Assembly (NCBI GenBank): GCA_030248225.1
Contig: JASANE010029025.1
Coordinates: 1 to 64,000 of the forward strand
Reading direction: 5' to 3'
DNA: 64,000 bases
DNA from: Trileptium ribeirensis
Taxonomy: Eukaryota; Nematoda; Enoplea; Enoplida; Thoracostomopsidae
Both the position numbers and the translations under genes were made by a program. The notes below the pieces were generated by a model, which did not search any database, had not been told where the DNA came from, and saw nothing but the letters and a program-made list of their open reading frames with translations. Every line of letters begins with the position of its first letter. Position 1 is the first letter of the stretch. Of this stretch, positions 1-10,639 are shown one piece after another.

Positions 1-143
1 TTTTTCGTTCAGTTACGTATATTGCTGGAATTTATGCTTAAACTGAAATTGCAATATTTATTTGGAATGATGTTTTATTTTATTGGTGATCATGAAAATA
101 TATATAGAACAATGGAACACTGTAATTTGTGTAATCATGGGCA

Positions 144-157
144 TATACTTATTCTAG
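144..157 (+). promoter_or_regulatory. Probable 3' splice site
   Basis: A pyrimidine-leaning tract ending in TTATTCTAG lies just before the start of the GC-richer coding block. The frame used downstream has no ATG here and is closed by a TAA at 132-134, so an exon beginning after this AG explains how the block is entered. If so, an upstream exon lies outside the window. This is inference from the local sequence. Confidence 0.45.
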
Positions 158-1169
158 ACCGCCGGAGTTGGTGGATACGACAATCAAGGAGCGCACCAAA
201 AGTCAAATCGAGATTATTGCGTACGCTCGATTGTTCTATCGTCGACTTGGTTTGGCACGAATGGTCATCTGTGTGCGAACTCAACCTCAGTTAGACATGG
301 CATTGGCACTGCTGAGGGAGTCCAGTTGGAATGTCTTCGGTCTAGACAGTGAAGCGTTTCAAGTACCACAATGGTTGAAGGATGAAAACGCACGGGATTT
401 GCTAAGCCAGGATGATCTCGGTATCGGAGTGACATTGGCAACACGTTATCCACGACATTCGCGTTACGGACGTGTGGCACCGTTCTTATCCAATTCCTGG
501 TTTAACGTCCGAAATATGACACGGCTAGGAGTAAAGCAGGGTTTTGCTGCAACGATCCATTTGGCTACGATGGAAGGCTTAGTTGTCTTCATCGATTTGA
601 TTGCTTTTTATCTCACCATATCGGACACTCTGCGTCAGTTTCTGGAAGATGAAACATTGTACATTATTACGTGGGCTGATCCAATGGAGACCACAATTGT
701 GGGGGCAGAGCAGTTACAAAAAGCGATTGCGGCAGTATGTATTACTGAGCAGCTTACAGAAGCTGAGGTTACTCAAAGTCAGCCAATACCTCAAATGGTG
801 CCACCACCACAACAGATGGGCCATGTCATTTCGGCAAAAGATACGACACCGACGTCGGTCAGCGCGATGAATTCACCAGCCTACATTGATCATTGGTTTG
901 AAACAGAGACGTTGTCTGCTGAATATCAAACGTATTTGGAACCGGCGACTAGCTCCGCATCCGGCTACGCTGTCGCGGTCACGGAATCGGTGATGACAAC
1001 CAGTACTCAACCCGGACAATCGAATCCAATCTGGGAACCTTTAACGATGTCAGTGCTACAACCGTCGTTACCTTCGGCTGATGTTACTACATTAGTACCT
1101 TCGATAGTAGGACCATTGGGTACTACTTTGGCGTTTACAGTTCCACCACCTGTGCATACTTGGACATAA
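158..1169 (+). CDS. Exonuclease-like N-terminal part of a broken large protein
   Basis: About 335 codons ending at TAA; there is no in-frame ATG at the front, so a spliced start is likelier than a TTG start. Numbering from the TTG at 168, residues 54-64 carry the GLDSEAF motif, a DxE like Exo I of DnaQ-fold 3'-5' exonucleases (RNase D/WRN type). Residues 128-144 (ATIHLATMEGLVVFIDL) match the following beta strands, and the LRQFLEDET stretch fits the next helix. About 65 residues lie between DxE and the next strand, longer than is usual, so activity is uncertain. From about residue 200 the chain is Thr/Ser/Pro-rich linker. The same frame stays open after the TAA into the next segment, so the two were probably one protein. 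Role unknown; a mobile-element protein or a host gene are both possible. Confidence 0.55.
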
Positions 1170-2663
1170 TCGACGGTAACGACATGCCTCACTGTAGTTT
1201 CGGATTGGATAACACCATCTTGTGCACCAACTACTTATTCGTCAGTTTTACAAATGCCGATGGCACCTTCCATCGTCTCAACGACACAAAATATTCCGAA
1301 TGTTGCACTTGGAGCGGAGGCATTGTCTACAACCGTATCGGGTTCAAGTACTATTCCATATGTAATGGCGCCGATGGTTTCCGGCCAAATTCGAATGGAG
1401 GATACTAGTGTTAGCCAGTCATGGAACATTTATATGAATTTCCAACGGAGTGGATTGCAAGACTTTATTGGCGATCTTGGTCAATACGTACCTTTGTTCG
1501 TTATTAGACGGCAACCGACTTGGCCATCAGAAACCAATGTAAGATGTCAAACGATAACTTGTCAACGAATGTCGATATTCACTTGTGCACATTGTCGGTT
1601 GAATTTTTGTCGTGGACATATCACAGAACATGGATGCCATACTCAGCCAACAGCGATTGGGCATTGTGCTTTCGGACGATGGGTATGGAGTAAAGCGAAG
1701 CACATTTTGCGTGATATCTGCGTGGCTGTGCCATACGTACAGTGTTCACATTGTCACAAGTTGTTGTGCCCAGATCACGCTACCACAGATTGTTGTGGCG
1801 AGCAAGATTATCATACCGGATGTTCCACTGCGTTGGAATTATCTATTCCGGTACGACGCATGTTAAACGATGATGGTCATCCGGAAATCCATGCGGGAAC
1901 TCCGGAGGTAGACAATGTCGATATACCGATCAGCCGTACCTTTCGATTGCGTCGACAACAAGGTTTCGCTAAATTTCGATTCCAAGCAGATATGCCAGAT
2001 TGCACGAGACCTACTACCTGGACTATGCCTGATAATGCCATTCGCATAGTACCGACGGTGTGTCGCAGTGATGAAGAACAAATGATTCGCGTACAAGCGG
2101 AATTAGTGCAACTACAGCAAGTCAATGCTGTGAATGAGCGTCGTAACGCGGAACTGGAACAAGCTTTGTGTGATTCACAAACGGAACATACCCACTCTCA
2201 ACAAGGAATGACGCGTTTGCAACGTCAAAACGAAACAATGCAAGAGAGCATATATCAGTATCGCTCTCGCATTACAACATTGGAAGAGCGACTTCAGGAT
2301 GAAACAACGCAAATTGCTACTCTGCAAGCGCGACCTGTCACGGCAGACATGATGGTGCAGTGCGGTGAAACTTCAGCTGATATCGGAACCGAAAGGCAAA
2401 GACGATCTAGGGAAATCAAACGGCGACGTCAGTCTTCTTCGGAGTCTCAGGATGAATCGACTTCTACCTCAGATGAATGTGCTGTCGAGGCACCTTTAGC
2501 TTCAGGCAAACAGCCAGCACATCCGAACATGATGATAGTCGGGAAAACAACTGATCCGGTGGAACGAGCTAAGCGGATTCTTGCACGTGTAGAATCAACG
2601 CAGCAACCAACTGCGAAACGGGAACGACGAACGACCATACGCGAAAGTTCACAAGCTTCTTGA
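1170..2663 (+). CDS. Tandem AN1-like zinc cluster and coiled-coil segment (same frame as preceding ORF)
   Basis: The frame is shared with the preceding ORF and is open from the codon after its TAA, continuing the Thr/Ser/Pro linker. The first ATG is at 1254. Numbering from it, C98, C103, C111, C114, C119, H122, H126 and C128 form an AN1-like pattern with the diagnostic FC..H....H.C ending; a second cluster follows with C156, C164, C167, C172, H175, C180 and C190. Residues about 273-350 are a heptad-rich coiled coil with many Gln, Glu and Leu. Next comes a basic stretch (RRSREIKRRR) that could serve as a nuclear signal, then a Ser/acidic tail. A TGA ends it, yet the frame remains readable for about 120 nt beyond. 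AN1 fingers are known ubiquitin- or nucleic-acid-associated modules; what this protein binds cannot be told. Confidence 0.55.
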   Translation, partial: STVTTCLTVVSDWITPSCAPTTYSSVLQMPMAPSIVSTTQNIPNVALGAEALSTTVSGSSTIPYVMAPMVSGQIRMEDTSVSQSWNIYMNFQRSGLQDFIGDLGQYVPLFVIRRQPTWPSETNVRCQTITCQRMSIFTCAHCRLNFCRGHITEHGCHTQPTAIGHCAFGRWVWSKAKHILRDICVAVPYVQCSHCHKLLCPDHATTDCCGEQDYHTGCSTALELSIPVRRMLNDDGHPEIHAGTPEVDNVDIPISRTFRLRRQQGFAKFRFQADMPDCTRPTTWTMPDNAIRIVPTVCRSDEEQMIRVQAELVQLQQVNAVNERRNAELEQALCDSQTEHTHSQQGMTRLQRQNETMQESIYQYRSRITTLEERLQDETTQIATLQARPVTADMMVQCGETSADIGTERQRRSREIKRRRQSSSESQDESTSTSDECAVEAPLASGKQPAHPNMMIVGKTTDPVERAKRILARVESTQQPTAKRERRTTIRESSQAS

Positions 2664-2789
2664 GGTACGCAACCGTTCGCTACGCAGGAACCAGTTCCAC
2701 AGTTGCAGGTTCAACTTGGAAAGGTGACGTTTCCCCGAACCGCAACGCAATCGGGATCACGACAACGCGTATATAGTTTCTACGGTCCT

Positions 2790-3826
2790 CCGACGGCGGC
2801 ACCTGTCCGTCACCGGAAGAAGAGATACGGGAATTTCCACTTGAAGAAGATTCAGGAACAGATGTAGCTCAGGTTGCAGCTGCGGATGCCACGTGGTTAT
2901 CGGATTATACGGAACAACCTGGCATGGAGGAACTACGACATCAACCACTGCTACCACATTTAATGCAGTGGCGACCAATGTATACACCTAATGCCTTCGT
3001 ACGGACAGAAAGGGAATACTTGAATCAGCTCCGGATACATTTCTATCAATTAGTAGCGGAATTGCCACAACCGGTCAGAACCATTGACTACATCTGTGTA
3101 ATTGAACGCGTGGGGCTCACGGCGTTTCAATACTTTCAAACGAAATTAACGAAACCGGGAGCAAATCAAATCTACCAAGTTATTCTGCATGCGCTCGCAA
3201 GTCAAATTCGATTCAATTTCTATCAAAGGACATTAAACATCACCAAAGTCATGCATCGCACACTATTCCCAATTTTGCTACTGTTCAATCTCAGCGAAAT
3301 GAATCGACAAATGGCGGCGTTAGAGCAACATCCGAAAAATGTATGTGGTTCTCGCATTCGACGAAAAGTTCGAGCTTGGTATGAACGATTCGGACCACAA
3401 CTCGGGGATGCTTTGGAAAAAGTTCGTAGCACATTAGAAGAACTGGACATTCAGATTCGTCTTCTACAGGAACCCGTGATGCATAGTCATCCGGAGCGGA
3501 ATCAATGGTTGAATACTGCCAATCGTCGACGTGCACGACTAGAGCCATTCTGGCAGCAGCAGCAACGCCAATTTCATCGCTTCTTTGCGGCACAAGTCGA
3601 TGGTGCGGACAATCGTATACGTCGCCAATATGCGGGATATCGATCTTGCTTATCCAGCTTCGGTGCTCCACCCTATTTGGCGCCTGAACATTATCTACGG
3701 CCAATTAGTTATCTACCCGAGCAAATTCAGCGTATCAATCAGAACGATTTCAACATATTCGCATCTCTTGATCAACCGCTACCAGAGATGCCCAATGCTG
3801 AATGGGGCGTTTACAATCATCAATAA
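2790..3826 (+). CDS. Helical C-terminal segment of the same broken protein
   Basis: The frame differs from the upstream segment; sensible sequence switches from one frame to the other at about 2770-2800. It opens with an acidic run (PEEEIREFPLEEDSG), and the first ATG is at 2924. From that ATG the roughly 300 residues are rich in Arg, Gln, Leu and Tyr, look largely alpha-helical, and end shortly after a conserved-looking LPEQIQRIN stretch. No signal peptide, membrane segment or catalytic motif is visible. I do not recognise the domain. Base composition and codon use match the two upstream segments and contrast with the AT-rich DNA that follows, which supports a single original reading unit of about 1,200 residues. 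Confidence 0.5.
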
Positions 3827-3827
3827 A
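3822..3827 (+). promoter_or_regulatory. AATAAA polyadenylation signal overlapping the stop codon
   Basis: The hexamer AATAAA contains the TAA that ends the last ORF of the block. If used, cleavage would fall about 15-25 nt downstream and leave almost no 3' UTR. The motif may also be chance in AT-rich DNA. Confidence 0.4.
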
Positions 3828-3839
3828 TGATAAAATTCT

Positions 3840-5170
3840 AATAGCAATAATAATTTGTAACTATTAGTGATTATATTCCGGATTTGACTTTCGCCATATT
3901 GACAATTATTGACAATTTGTTTTATACGGATAATGAACAATGTGCCATTAACATTTTATTTTTTCACGGTGTGCCAAAAGAAGAATGAAGAATATGAACA
4001 TTACTTGTGATGGACCAAGCTTATATTTTTTATAGACATTGTTAATGTTATTTATGTTTCCTTTCTATAGTTGTGATGGATATATATATATAAATTGGTA
4101 ATTATGTGGTAATATGAATATACTCGCTATGAACTTATATAATTCGAGGTATAAGACATACGTAAAACTAAATTTTTAAACACAGAACTCGCAACCAATT
4201 TCATTTTACTTATCAGGGAAATCATTGAATCTTTTCTTTATTTTAAAATAGCCTAAAGCTAAACCTCCGGTTCCGCTTTGGGAGAATAAAAAATCGAATT
4301 TTCATTCGAGATAATACGGAATTTTAACTTGATACAAACTTAGACTAATCAATTTTCTTTAAAAAATTATATTAAAATTTTCCTGAACTCACCAATTTTC
4401 ACATTATAATTTCTTCGGAGTTTAGAATTTATAAAAATTTACAATATACCTATGGTAAATTCCATTAAGTATCTACCTCTATAATATTGTGTCGAGCTTG
4501 GCTACAGGGATATGTCATACGTTGTGTTTAATTCGTTGTGTTATTTGTTTTCTATACTGTAATATGTTATAATATAATCTGAGTTAGATATCAACTTGTA
4601 TAATTTTCGTGTTGGACAGAATCAAAATCACAGTATCGTTTTTCAACTAAGTTTCACTTATAAATTATAACTAGGTTTATAGAACTATTTTCTTTGCTTT
4701 GGCAACCAACAAAACTATTTGCAAAATTTTATAGCTCTATGGGTATTTTCTATATTTTAACTAAAAAGTTTTTGAATTAATATAAACAAAGCTTTCTGTT
4801 TCACGTAATTTTATCGCTTTATATAATTGATTCGTGTGGCTATTTTGTATAACTTAATGTTTGATGTAATGTTATATTCAAATATGTTTGCTAGTTAACT
4901 ATTTACGGTGTGTAATATGTTGTTCAGTATTAATCTTTTACTGCCATAATACTTTACTTATGTTCGCATTGATAATATATTATGTTACTTTGCAATCATT
5001 TTGTTGATGTTTTATATGACTAACGTTGTTATGATGTCATTTAAAGGTGTATATAAAATGTTGTTAACATTTGATTCGGATATATGGGTTTGTTGTAAGA
5101 TAATTTCACTTCATGTAGAAACAAAAATTTTAGAAATACAAGTTTGACCTGCTCCTTAGATCATATACAC
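3840..5170. other. AT-rich DNA without recognised genes
   Basis: Composition drops abruptly to AT-rich after the coding block. Reading both strands I find only short ORFs without recognisable motifs, and no clear repeat. Confidence 0.6.
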
Positions 5171-5189
5171 AACAGGGACGTTGAGGAAT

Positions 5190-5960
5190 CGGGTCCGGGT
5201 GATGTCAACTTTTGGGCAGGTCCAACCTTGTATTTCCCTCCCTCATAGACAATATTTCATAGGTTTTGACCTAATTACTAAAATCATACCAATCTCATTA
5301 TCTTTCCCCGGGGGATATCCATTCTCCCACAGGGGTGATTCCTATATTCCTCTCCGATGGGATAAAACTATCCAAATTTCATATTTTATTCCTCATTTCC
5401 CACTCCCTCTCGACATATTATCCCTTAAACTGACTCTAAATCTAGGAATTTACAAATTTCCTTACTTTTATTCAAATAACACATTTCTCTTGGTTTTATC
5501 ATTATTTCCTCCCGGTGGGGTGGGTTATAGCCCATAACGGGTACATTTACACTTATCCCCACTAGGGTGACCCCATTATTCACCCCAATATCGGGATATA
5601 TCACCTTATATCCTAATTCACACTTCATGTTACCTAAAAATCAATATTTTTACCTTTTTACCAAATTTACAAAAGTATAAAAATTTTCCCAACTTGGGTA
5701 CAACTTTTCCCTACTATCGGACTATATTTCATATTCTCCCTGTGTGGAAACTCTCTTAATCCCATTATAACTCTATTTTTATTAACCTTGGGTTTCTCTA
5801 ATTTCCCCCTTTTCTTCCAAAAACAAATAAATCAATATTTGATTTCTACCAACTCTATATGACTCCTTAAACCCTTAAAGCTATCTAATGGGGTAATATA
5901 CTTAACCCTTACTGAATACCTCTATATAACCCCATTTCTCATCCAAAACTCTTCAAAAAA
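5190..5960. other. C-rich, G-poor strand-asymmetric tract
   Basis: The + strand is dominated by T, A and runs of C (CCCC, CCCTC, TTCCC), with G largely confined to short GGGG or GGTGGGG clusters beside CCCC partners. Short ATATCC/GGATAT and GGGG/CCCC pairings recur. The open frames here, such as the one at 5181-5537, are hydrophobic and low in complexity and look like by-products of the composition. It may be a degenerate satellite or the interior of an unrecognised element. Confidence 0.4.
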
Positions 5961-6480
5961 TTTCTTAAAATTTGCAAAATATTATTACTAATATATATAT
6001 TATTATAACTACTAAATAAATTTACTTAGCTAATATATGACTACTGTGTAGGGATAGCTACAGTTTTAGTTTAGTATTGTTGTTATTGGACGACGTGAAA
6101 AAGGAAGTGAGAAGTTGTTGTGCTGGATTATTATGTATCAATATATTGCACTGTGCTATGTGCGCATATATTTCGTTTTTATTTTTCTTCGTTGTAGTTT
6201 GTCTTCTATGATGTCATGTTTGCCTAACGTGTTGGATTATTTTTCTTTTTCTTCTTTTTTTCTTTTTTCGAGCTTTTTCACTTTTTCCATTTTTGTCACG
6301 AGTGGACTGATAGTTATTAATAGTATGTTCTTGCTATTTTGAATGGACTATTACCTGCTAATTGTGCGGTATACGTATTGCCCTAACAGAGGTAAAATTC
6401 TGGTAGGTTGTTGATCAGTTTAAGGTTCGGTATCGCACTTGCATCAACTTGTTTCAGAATGCAGTTCCGAACATAGGTTT
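5961..6480. other. AT-rich DNA, nothing recognised
   Basis: Low-complexity T-rich DNA including a TTTTCTTTTTC pyrimidine run near 6240-6290. No gene or repeat copy was identified. Confidence 0.5.
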
Positions 6481-6489
6481 TGCTAGCTG

Positions 6490-6960
6490 CCGTGACTGAA
6501 ATCACCGAGTAGCACCCGCGCATCTACATCTACACATATATAAGTACACATAGGCTCATTCACAGTGACTTTGCAGGAGGTTACCTGCATTTCTGGACCC
6601 TGCCGAGGAGGCGGGTGCGCTAGGCATGGTAAGTCCTAGCCGGGTTATATGGCAGACCAGAAAAAGGGCAGCCCATTCCTTAAACGGGAACCTCTGGGTG
6701 GGATTGGTCTTTCTACCTTTCCGGCACCTTTTACCACCCGTTGGACCCCAGGCTGCCATACCATGGGCTGCTCTATCGTCGAAGGCTGTGACGTTGTAAA
6801 CATTCCCTAGGGTGGGACATAGTTGTCGGAACTATGTCTTCGCGCAGGCCTCGCCTAGGGGTTGTCCAATGCACAGGCTGGGGAAATTTTACGCTTAGGG
6901 GGCTTGGCAGTTATGGGCCAACACCCACGTTCTATTTAGGGAAAATCCTGTGTCACTTGT
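6490..6960. other. GC-rich island, possible retroelement remnant
   Basis: This stretch is clearly GC-richer than its surroundings and has alternating purine and pyrimidine blocks. A 67-codon frame on the - strand (6556-6759) shows no recognisable motif. The composition and sharp edges suggest an old insertion such as a non-LTR untranslated region, but no diagnostic motif was found. Confidence 0.25.
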
Positions 6961-9013
6961 CCCTTAACACTAACACATAAAATTTCTTTAGTTTTTCAGG
7001 GTCACGAACCACACGAACACTTCAGGTAGTACGATTTAAGGTACATGTATCCTGTAATGCATGATCGCACTTCATTGTCCTAAAAATGCTTTAAAATTCA
7101 ATTTTTTATAAAAATTGTTATTGAAAAGGTTGGTTACGCAGTACAAAATCCTCGGTTACCACTACGATCACAATATTTGGGAAGCTTGTTACTATTGTTA
7201 TACCTGGTGCATAACGCCGGGATTTTGTTAAGTTTTGCTCTATAATTTTTTTATTATTTTCTAATGATGTTACTATATAATCTTTAAACATTTTCAGCTA
7301 ACTTCGGGTAATAAAATTTTCTACTATACGGCTGTGCGTGTTATCTGGCCAGCAGGAGCTGATGGTGTTGTTTTTTTATTGTTATTTGTAGTTTACTCGA
7401 ATTTACTTGTAAATGACTTGATGGTGCGGGTCACCAACACGTGCGCTAACTTTTGCGAAATACTCACGGTGGCAGGGCCACGATATCTTCCTAGCACTTG
7501 CTCATTTGGCATTTATTCGGGATTTAGGCTAAATTGCTATCGAAGCCTCTGGTTTCAACGGATTGCTAGATTTGTTACTTTAATGGTGCTATTCTTTATC
7601 TATTTTCAGACGACCTGTAAATACTTATAGCTTTAGCGTTCTGGTGCAATCTTTCGACATTAATATTACGATCTCTAAAGGTAAAATCCAGATTTTTGTT
7701 TTATGCATAAATGGGCCGTTCAGCGCAACGGAATTTTCCAGTATTACAGGACAAACTAACAATTCTATGAGAAATCCCTCATAGCTCCAGTCTTTGTCTC
7801 CACTCTGGCCGCTTGTCGAGCTGAGACAGAGCTTGGATGCCTTCAGAACTAATATAGTTCAAATTTACTCTTAGTTGATCACCTATGGTAAAAGTTATTA
7901 GTTCAAATGTTCTAACGTTGTTTTTCAAAATTTATGCCAAAACTCATTCAAATTCTTTTTACAACGCACTACGGGACTGTTACACGAACTCATCGCCGTA
8001 GTGACATTTTGCCTAAAACATTTTACATGAAATTTATAATCATTGACTCCAGAATCTGTGCTCTTGGACACGTTCTGGTGGATTCTAAGCTTAGGGGTGT
8101 ATTCGCCTACACGGGTGCGGTACCACCATGTCAAATTATTTAAGAAATCTCTAAGTAAATTATCATTTTAAATCGCAATATTGTAATGTTGTTTTCTTGT
8201 CTTTCTATTTCAACTTTACAATTTCCTTTTAATCAGGTCGTAAATTTATTTGTTTTTTTTTACAATTCAAACTTTTATAAAGTTTTACTTAGTGTCATGA
8301 TTCATTCTTTTTCAAGTTTTATTAGTGCACCATGGCCTGTCATTCGGACTAGCCAGGGTACAACCGTTGAGGAGCCAAGTGCTCACATTCGAAAACGTTA
8401 GTTAAATCCGAATGCACCAATCCTATCCTTACCCAAACTTACAATTTTTTACCCCATGGCAATTTACTTTTTAATACAATCAATTGTCCAAGGTTGTTCA
8501 GGTTGCAAGTTATAATTAGCAATCCACTCAAATTGGTTTAACTGTAGTTTATTTTAATGTATGCACGTTCACACAGCCCACTCATCTTAGTTCAAAATCA
8601 AGCACCAGACATTGACCTAAACTCGATATCCCTGCCCGGGACAATGACATGTCTACCACTGGGAACTCGCGCAACTCTCAACTAGTGATAAAGGGTATCT
8701 CCGACCGCTGGTAGACCGGTCCATCCCCTTTGGTGGCTCCTTTTCCCTTATTCTTGATTTTACTTATATTTTTTGGATAGCTCACGAACTCGCTCTGTAT
8801 CTCCACCCTGTACCTTTGGCCACCATGGGAGATGTCGGTTACGTTTTGGTAAGAAACGTGCCGCGGAGAAGGCCGATAAACTCACACTCGTAGTTGATTT
8901 GCATAAATTTGAATTCTATTTCGATATATTTCTAATTCTCAATCACTACAACTGTGTTTCGGGGTCCGTCAATTGAACTTTCTTCAAACTTTTAATGCAT
9001 ATCACACTATTAA
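6961..9013. other. No recognised gene
   Basis: Mostly AT-rich with short GC-richer patches around 8330-8400 and 8620-8860. None of the short ORFs on either strand shows a family motif. Exons 2-4 matching the channel first exon at 9787-10384 were sought on the - strand here and not found. Confidence 0.5.
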
Positions 9014-9300
9014 TAAGGCGTGATCACACGCTCCCAGTTTTTGCTCAAACATTGCTCAAAATTTGAAGGCGTCTTTTTTGCAATTTAGGGAATTTGAACG
9101 TGTGAAGACGGTTCAAACTTTCTATCCGTATTATTTTAGCCAGTCAGGCACAAAGAACATGTGCTGAAAATGTTTGAGGTCAAAATTTAGCGAGAAATTT
9201 TGAAACATTGGCAGAACGTTTTATTAAAAAAACGCCTTCAAATTTTGATCGAAATCTGATCAAATATTGAGCAAAAAGTTTGAGGGTGTGATCAGCCTTA
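9014..9300. mobile_element. MITE-like element with terminal inverted repeats
   Basis: The left end TAAGGCGTGATCACAC mirrors the right end GTGTGATCAGCCTTA, and the similarity continues inward through GCTCAAA, CAAAATTTGA and AAGGCGT motifs on both arms. There is no coding capacity in about 290 bp. It lies about 0.5 kb beyond the 3' end of the lone channel exon, where an intron would run if that copy were functional. No clean target duplication can be assigned in the A/T-rich flanks. Confidence 0.6.
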
Positions 9301-9786
9301 AATAAGCCAAATGTTAAGTCAGAGACGTTAGTCTATATTAGAAGTAATAGTTTTAAAATCATATATGTTTAACACTGGTAGTTTAGGTTCCTGTGCCAAA
9401 CACTCTCATACACAGTAGTAGTTAGCAAATAATAGTAGTTCGGGTCCTAATCACGATAAAAGGTTCATTATACATAAACAACGTCATAGCCCATGTTCTT
9501 AAATAAGACTGGCCCGTAAGTAATTTTTTAACATCTGCGAGTAATATTAATTTACTGTCATTCCTATCTATACCGTACGATTTTCTAAAATGGGTGCCTA
9601 CATGCAGGCCATTTTATCTGACTGGAATTTAAAACTATCCGCGTGTAATTTGAAATTGCTTGCAGGTATATTTTACCAGCCAGTATTTTTCACGGACAAT
9701 TTTGTCCTATCTGTGGGTATTTTTACCTGTGGGTCATTTTACGAATATATACTAGACTATGTAATAACATTAATAGGGTTTTATAC
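9301..9786 (-). other. Sequence following the lone channel exon
   Basis: This would be the start of intron 1 of the duplicated channel copy. It shares no obvious sequence with intron 1 of the complete gene; similarity stops at the splice donor. No coding exon is seen. Confidence 0.5.
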
Positions 9787-10384
9787 CTGAACCGATCTGA
9801 AACCTTCCCAGCATTCGATAACATCGACCCATACTCGTTAGTATCGGCTTGGCAAATGAACAACAATTGAAACGTGTATATTGCTGCTCACACGATTTTA
9901 CTAAATCTTCGCACGGTACGCTTGCACGATGGATTAGTTCCTCAAATGTCATGTTAAGACGACCCAGCACTTGATCTAGTTTTCGTTCCAGTTTACTAGC
10001 ATCTTTCTTAACTTGTTTTCCAATCTTGAAATTAACAAAATCGTACTTGGGATTAACAAAAAAGAACGCCCATTCAATGTATTTTGCTAAATCAAATTCG
10101 ATGTCGTATTTCTTGAAAAAATCCCTATCCAACCGATTAAACGGACAAATTGTGACATCAGGCAACTGCAGACGCTCCGCCTCGTTAACAAAGTAGCTCG
10201 TTGCCACCGGTCGTGCCATATATTGAACCACGATCTGATAGATCCCGTAAAACGAAAAGAAGTTGCACGCAATAAGCGAAATGACGAAGAAAACTTTTTC
10301 CGGCCGACCTTTCGAACGAACAATTTCACCCAAACCGTGAATTGTGCTCGTTTCCATAAATTCTCGCCATGATGACGTTGACAT
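9787..10384 (-). CDS. DEG/ENaC channel exon 1, duplicated orphan copy
   Basis: This intact 598-nt exon encodes 199 residues plus one base, exactly the length and phase of exon 1 of the complete gene at 47173-47770, and ends in TCAG|GTATAA. It has the His-Gly gating motif (TIHGLGEI, about residues 14-21), TM1 (about 31-55), the LPDVTICPFNR stretch after TM1, and the Cys pairs of the early extracellular domain. Residues 1-86 are identical to the other copy; roughly 28 of the next 113 differ. No exons 2-4 are found on the - strand between here and the window start, although intron 1 of the other copy is only 1.35 kb. It is either a truncated duplicate or continues beyond the window across a very long intron. 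DEG/ENaC proteins are trimeric cation channels of the plasma membrane. Confidence 0.8.
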
Positions 10385-10630
10385 GGCTAATGTTTATATG
10401 GCAAGGCTGTTGAATATTTTCAGTAGTAACTCCTATTTACACAGGGCAGTATTGGAATATCGTATACCCAAGCATGCTGTATAACCAATGCCTGCGTATG
10501 TGTTCCTACTGTCCAATGATATCAGTCAATAAAATTATATACGAACATACATTGCAGCGTAAAATATGTATTAGGGGTCGCACAATGTATGCTTTTAGTA
10601 ATACTATGACTGCAAATTTAAATCAAATTT
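10385..10630 (-). promoter_or_regulatory. Duplicated 5' flank of the channel exon
   Basis: About 245 bp upstream of the ATG are clearly homologous to 47771-48017, with scattered substitutions. The two copies share ACAACA-free AT-rich blocks, a GTATATAATTTTATT stretch and a CCAATGCCTGCG block. Similarity ends abruptly near 10630. It probably holds the core promoter or 5' UTR; no element is proven. Confidence 0.5.
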
Positions 10631-10639
10631 GTTTTTTGT

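Noticed and set aside
5181..5537. 118-codon ORF as a gene
   Set aside because: Hydrophobic, low-complexity product explained by the C- and T-rich composition; no motif.
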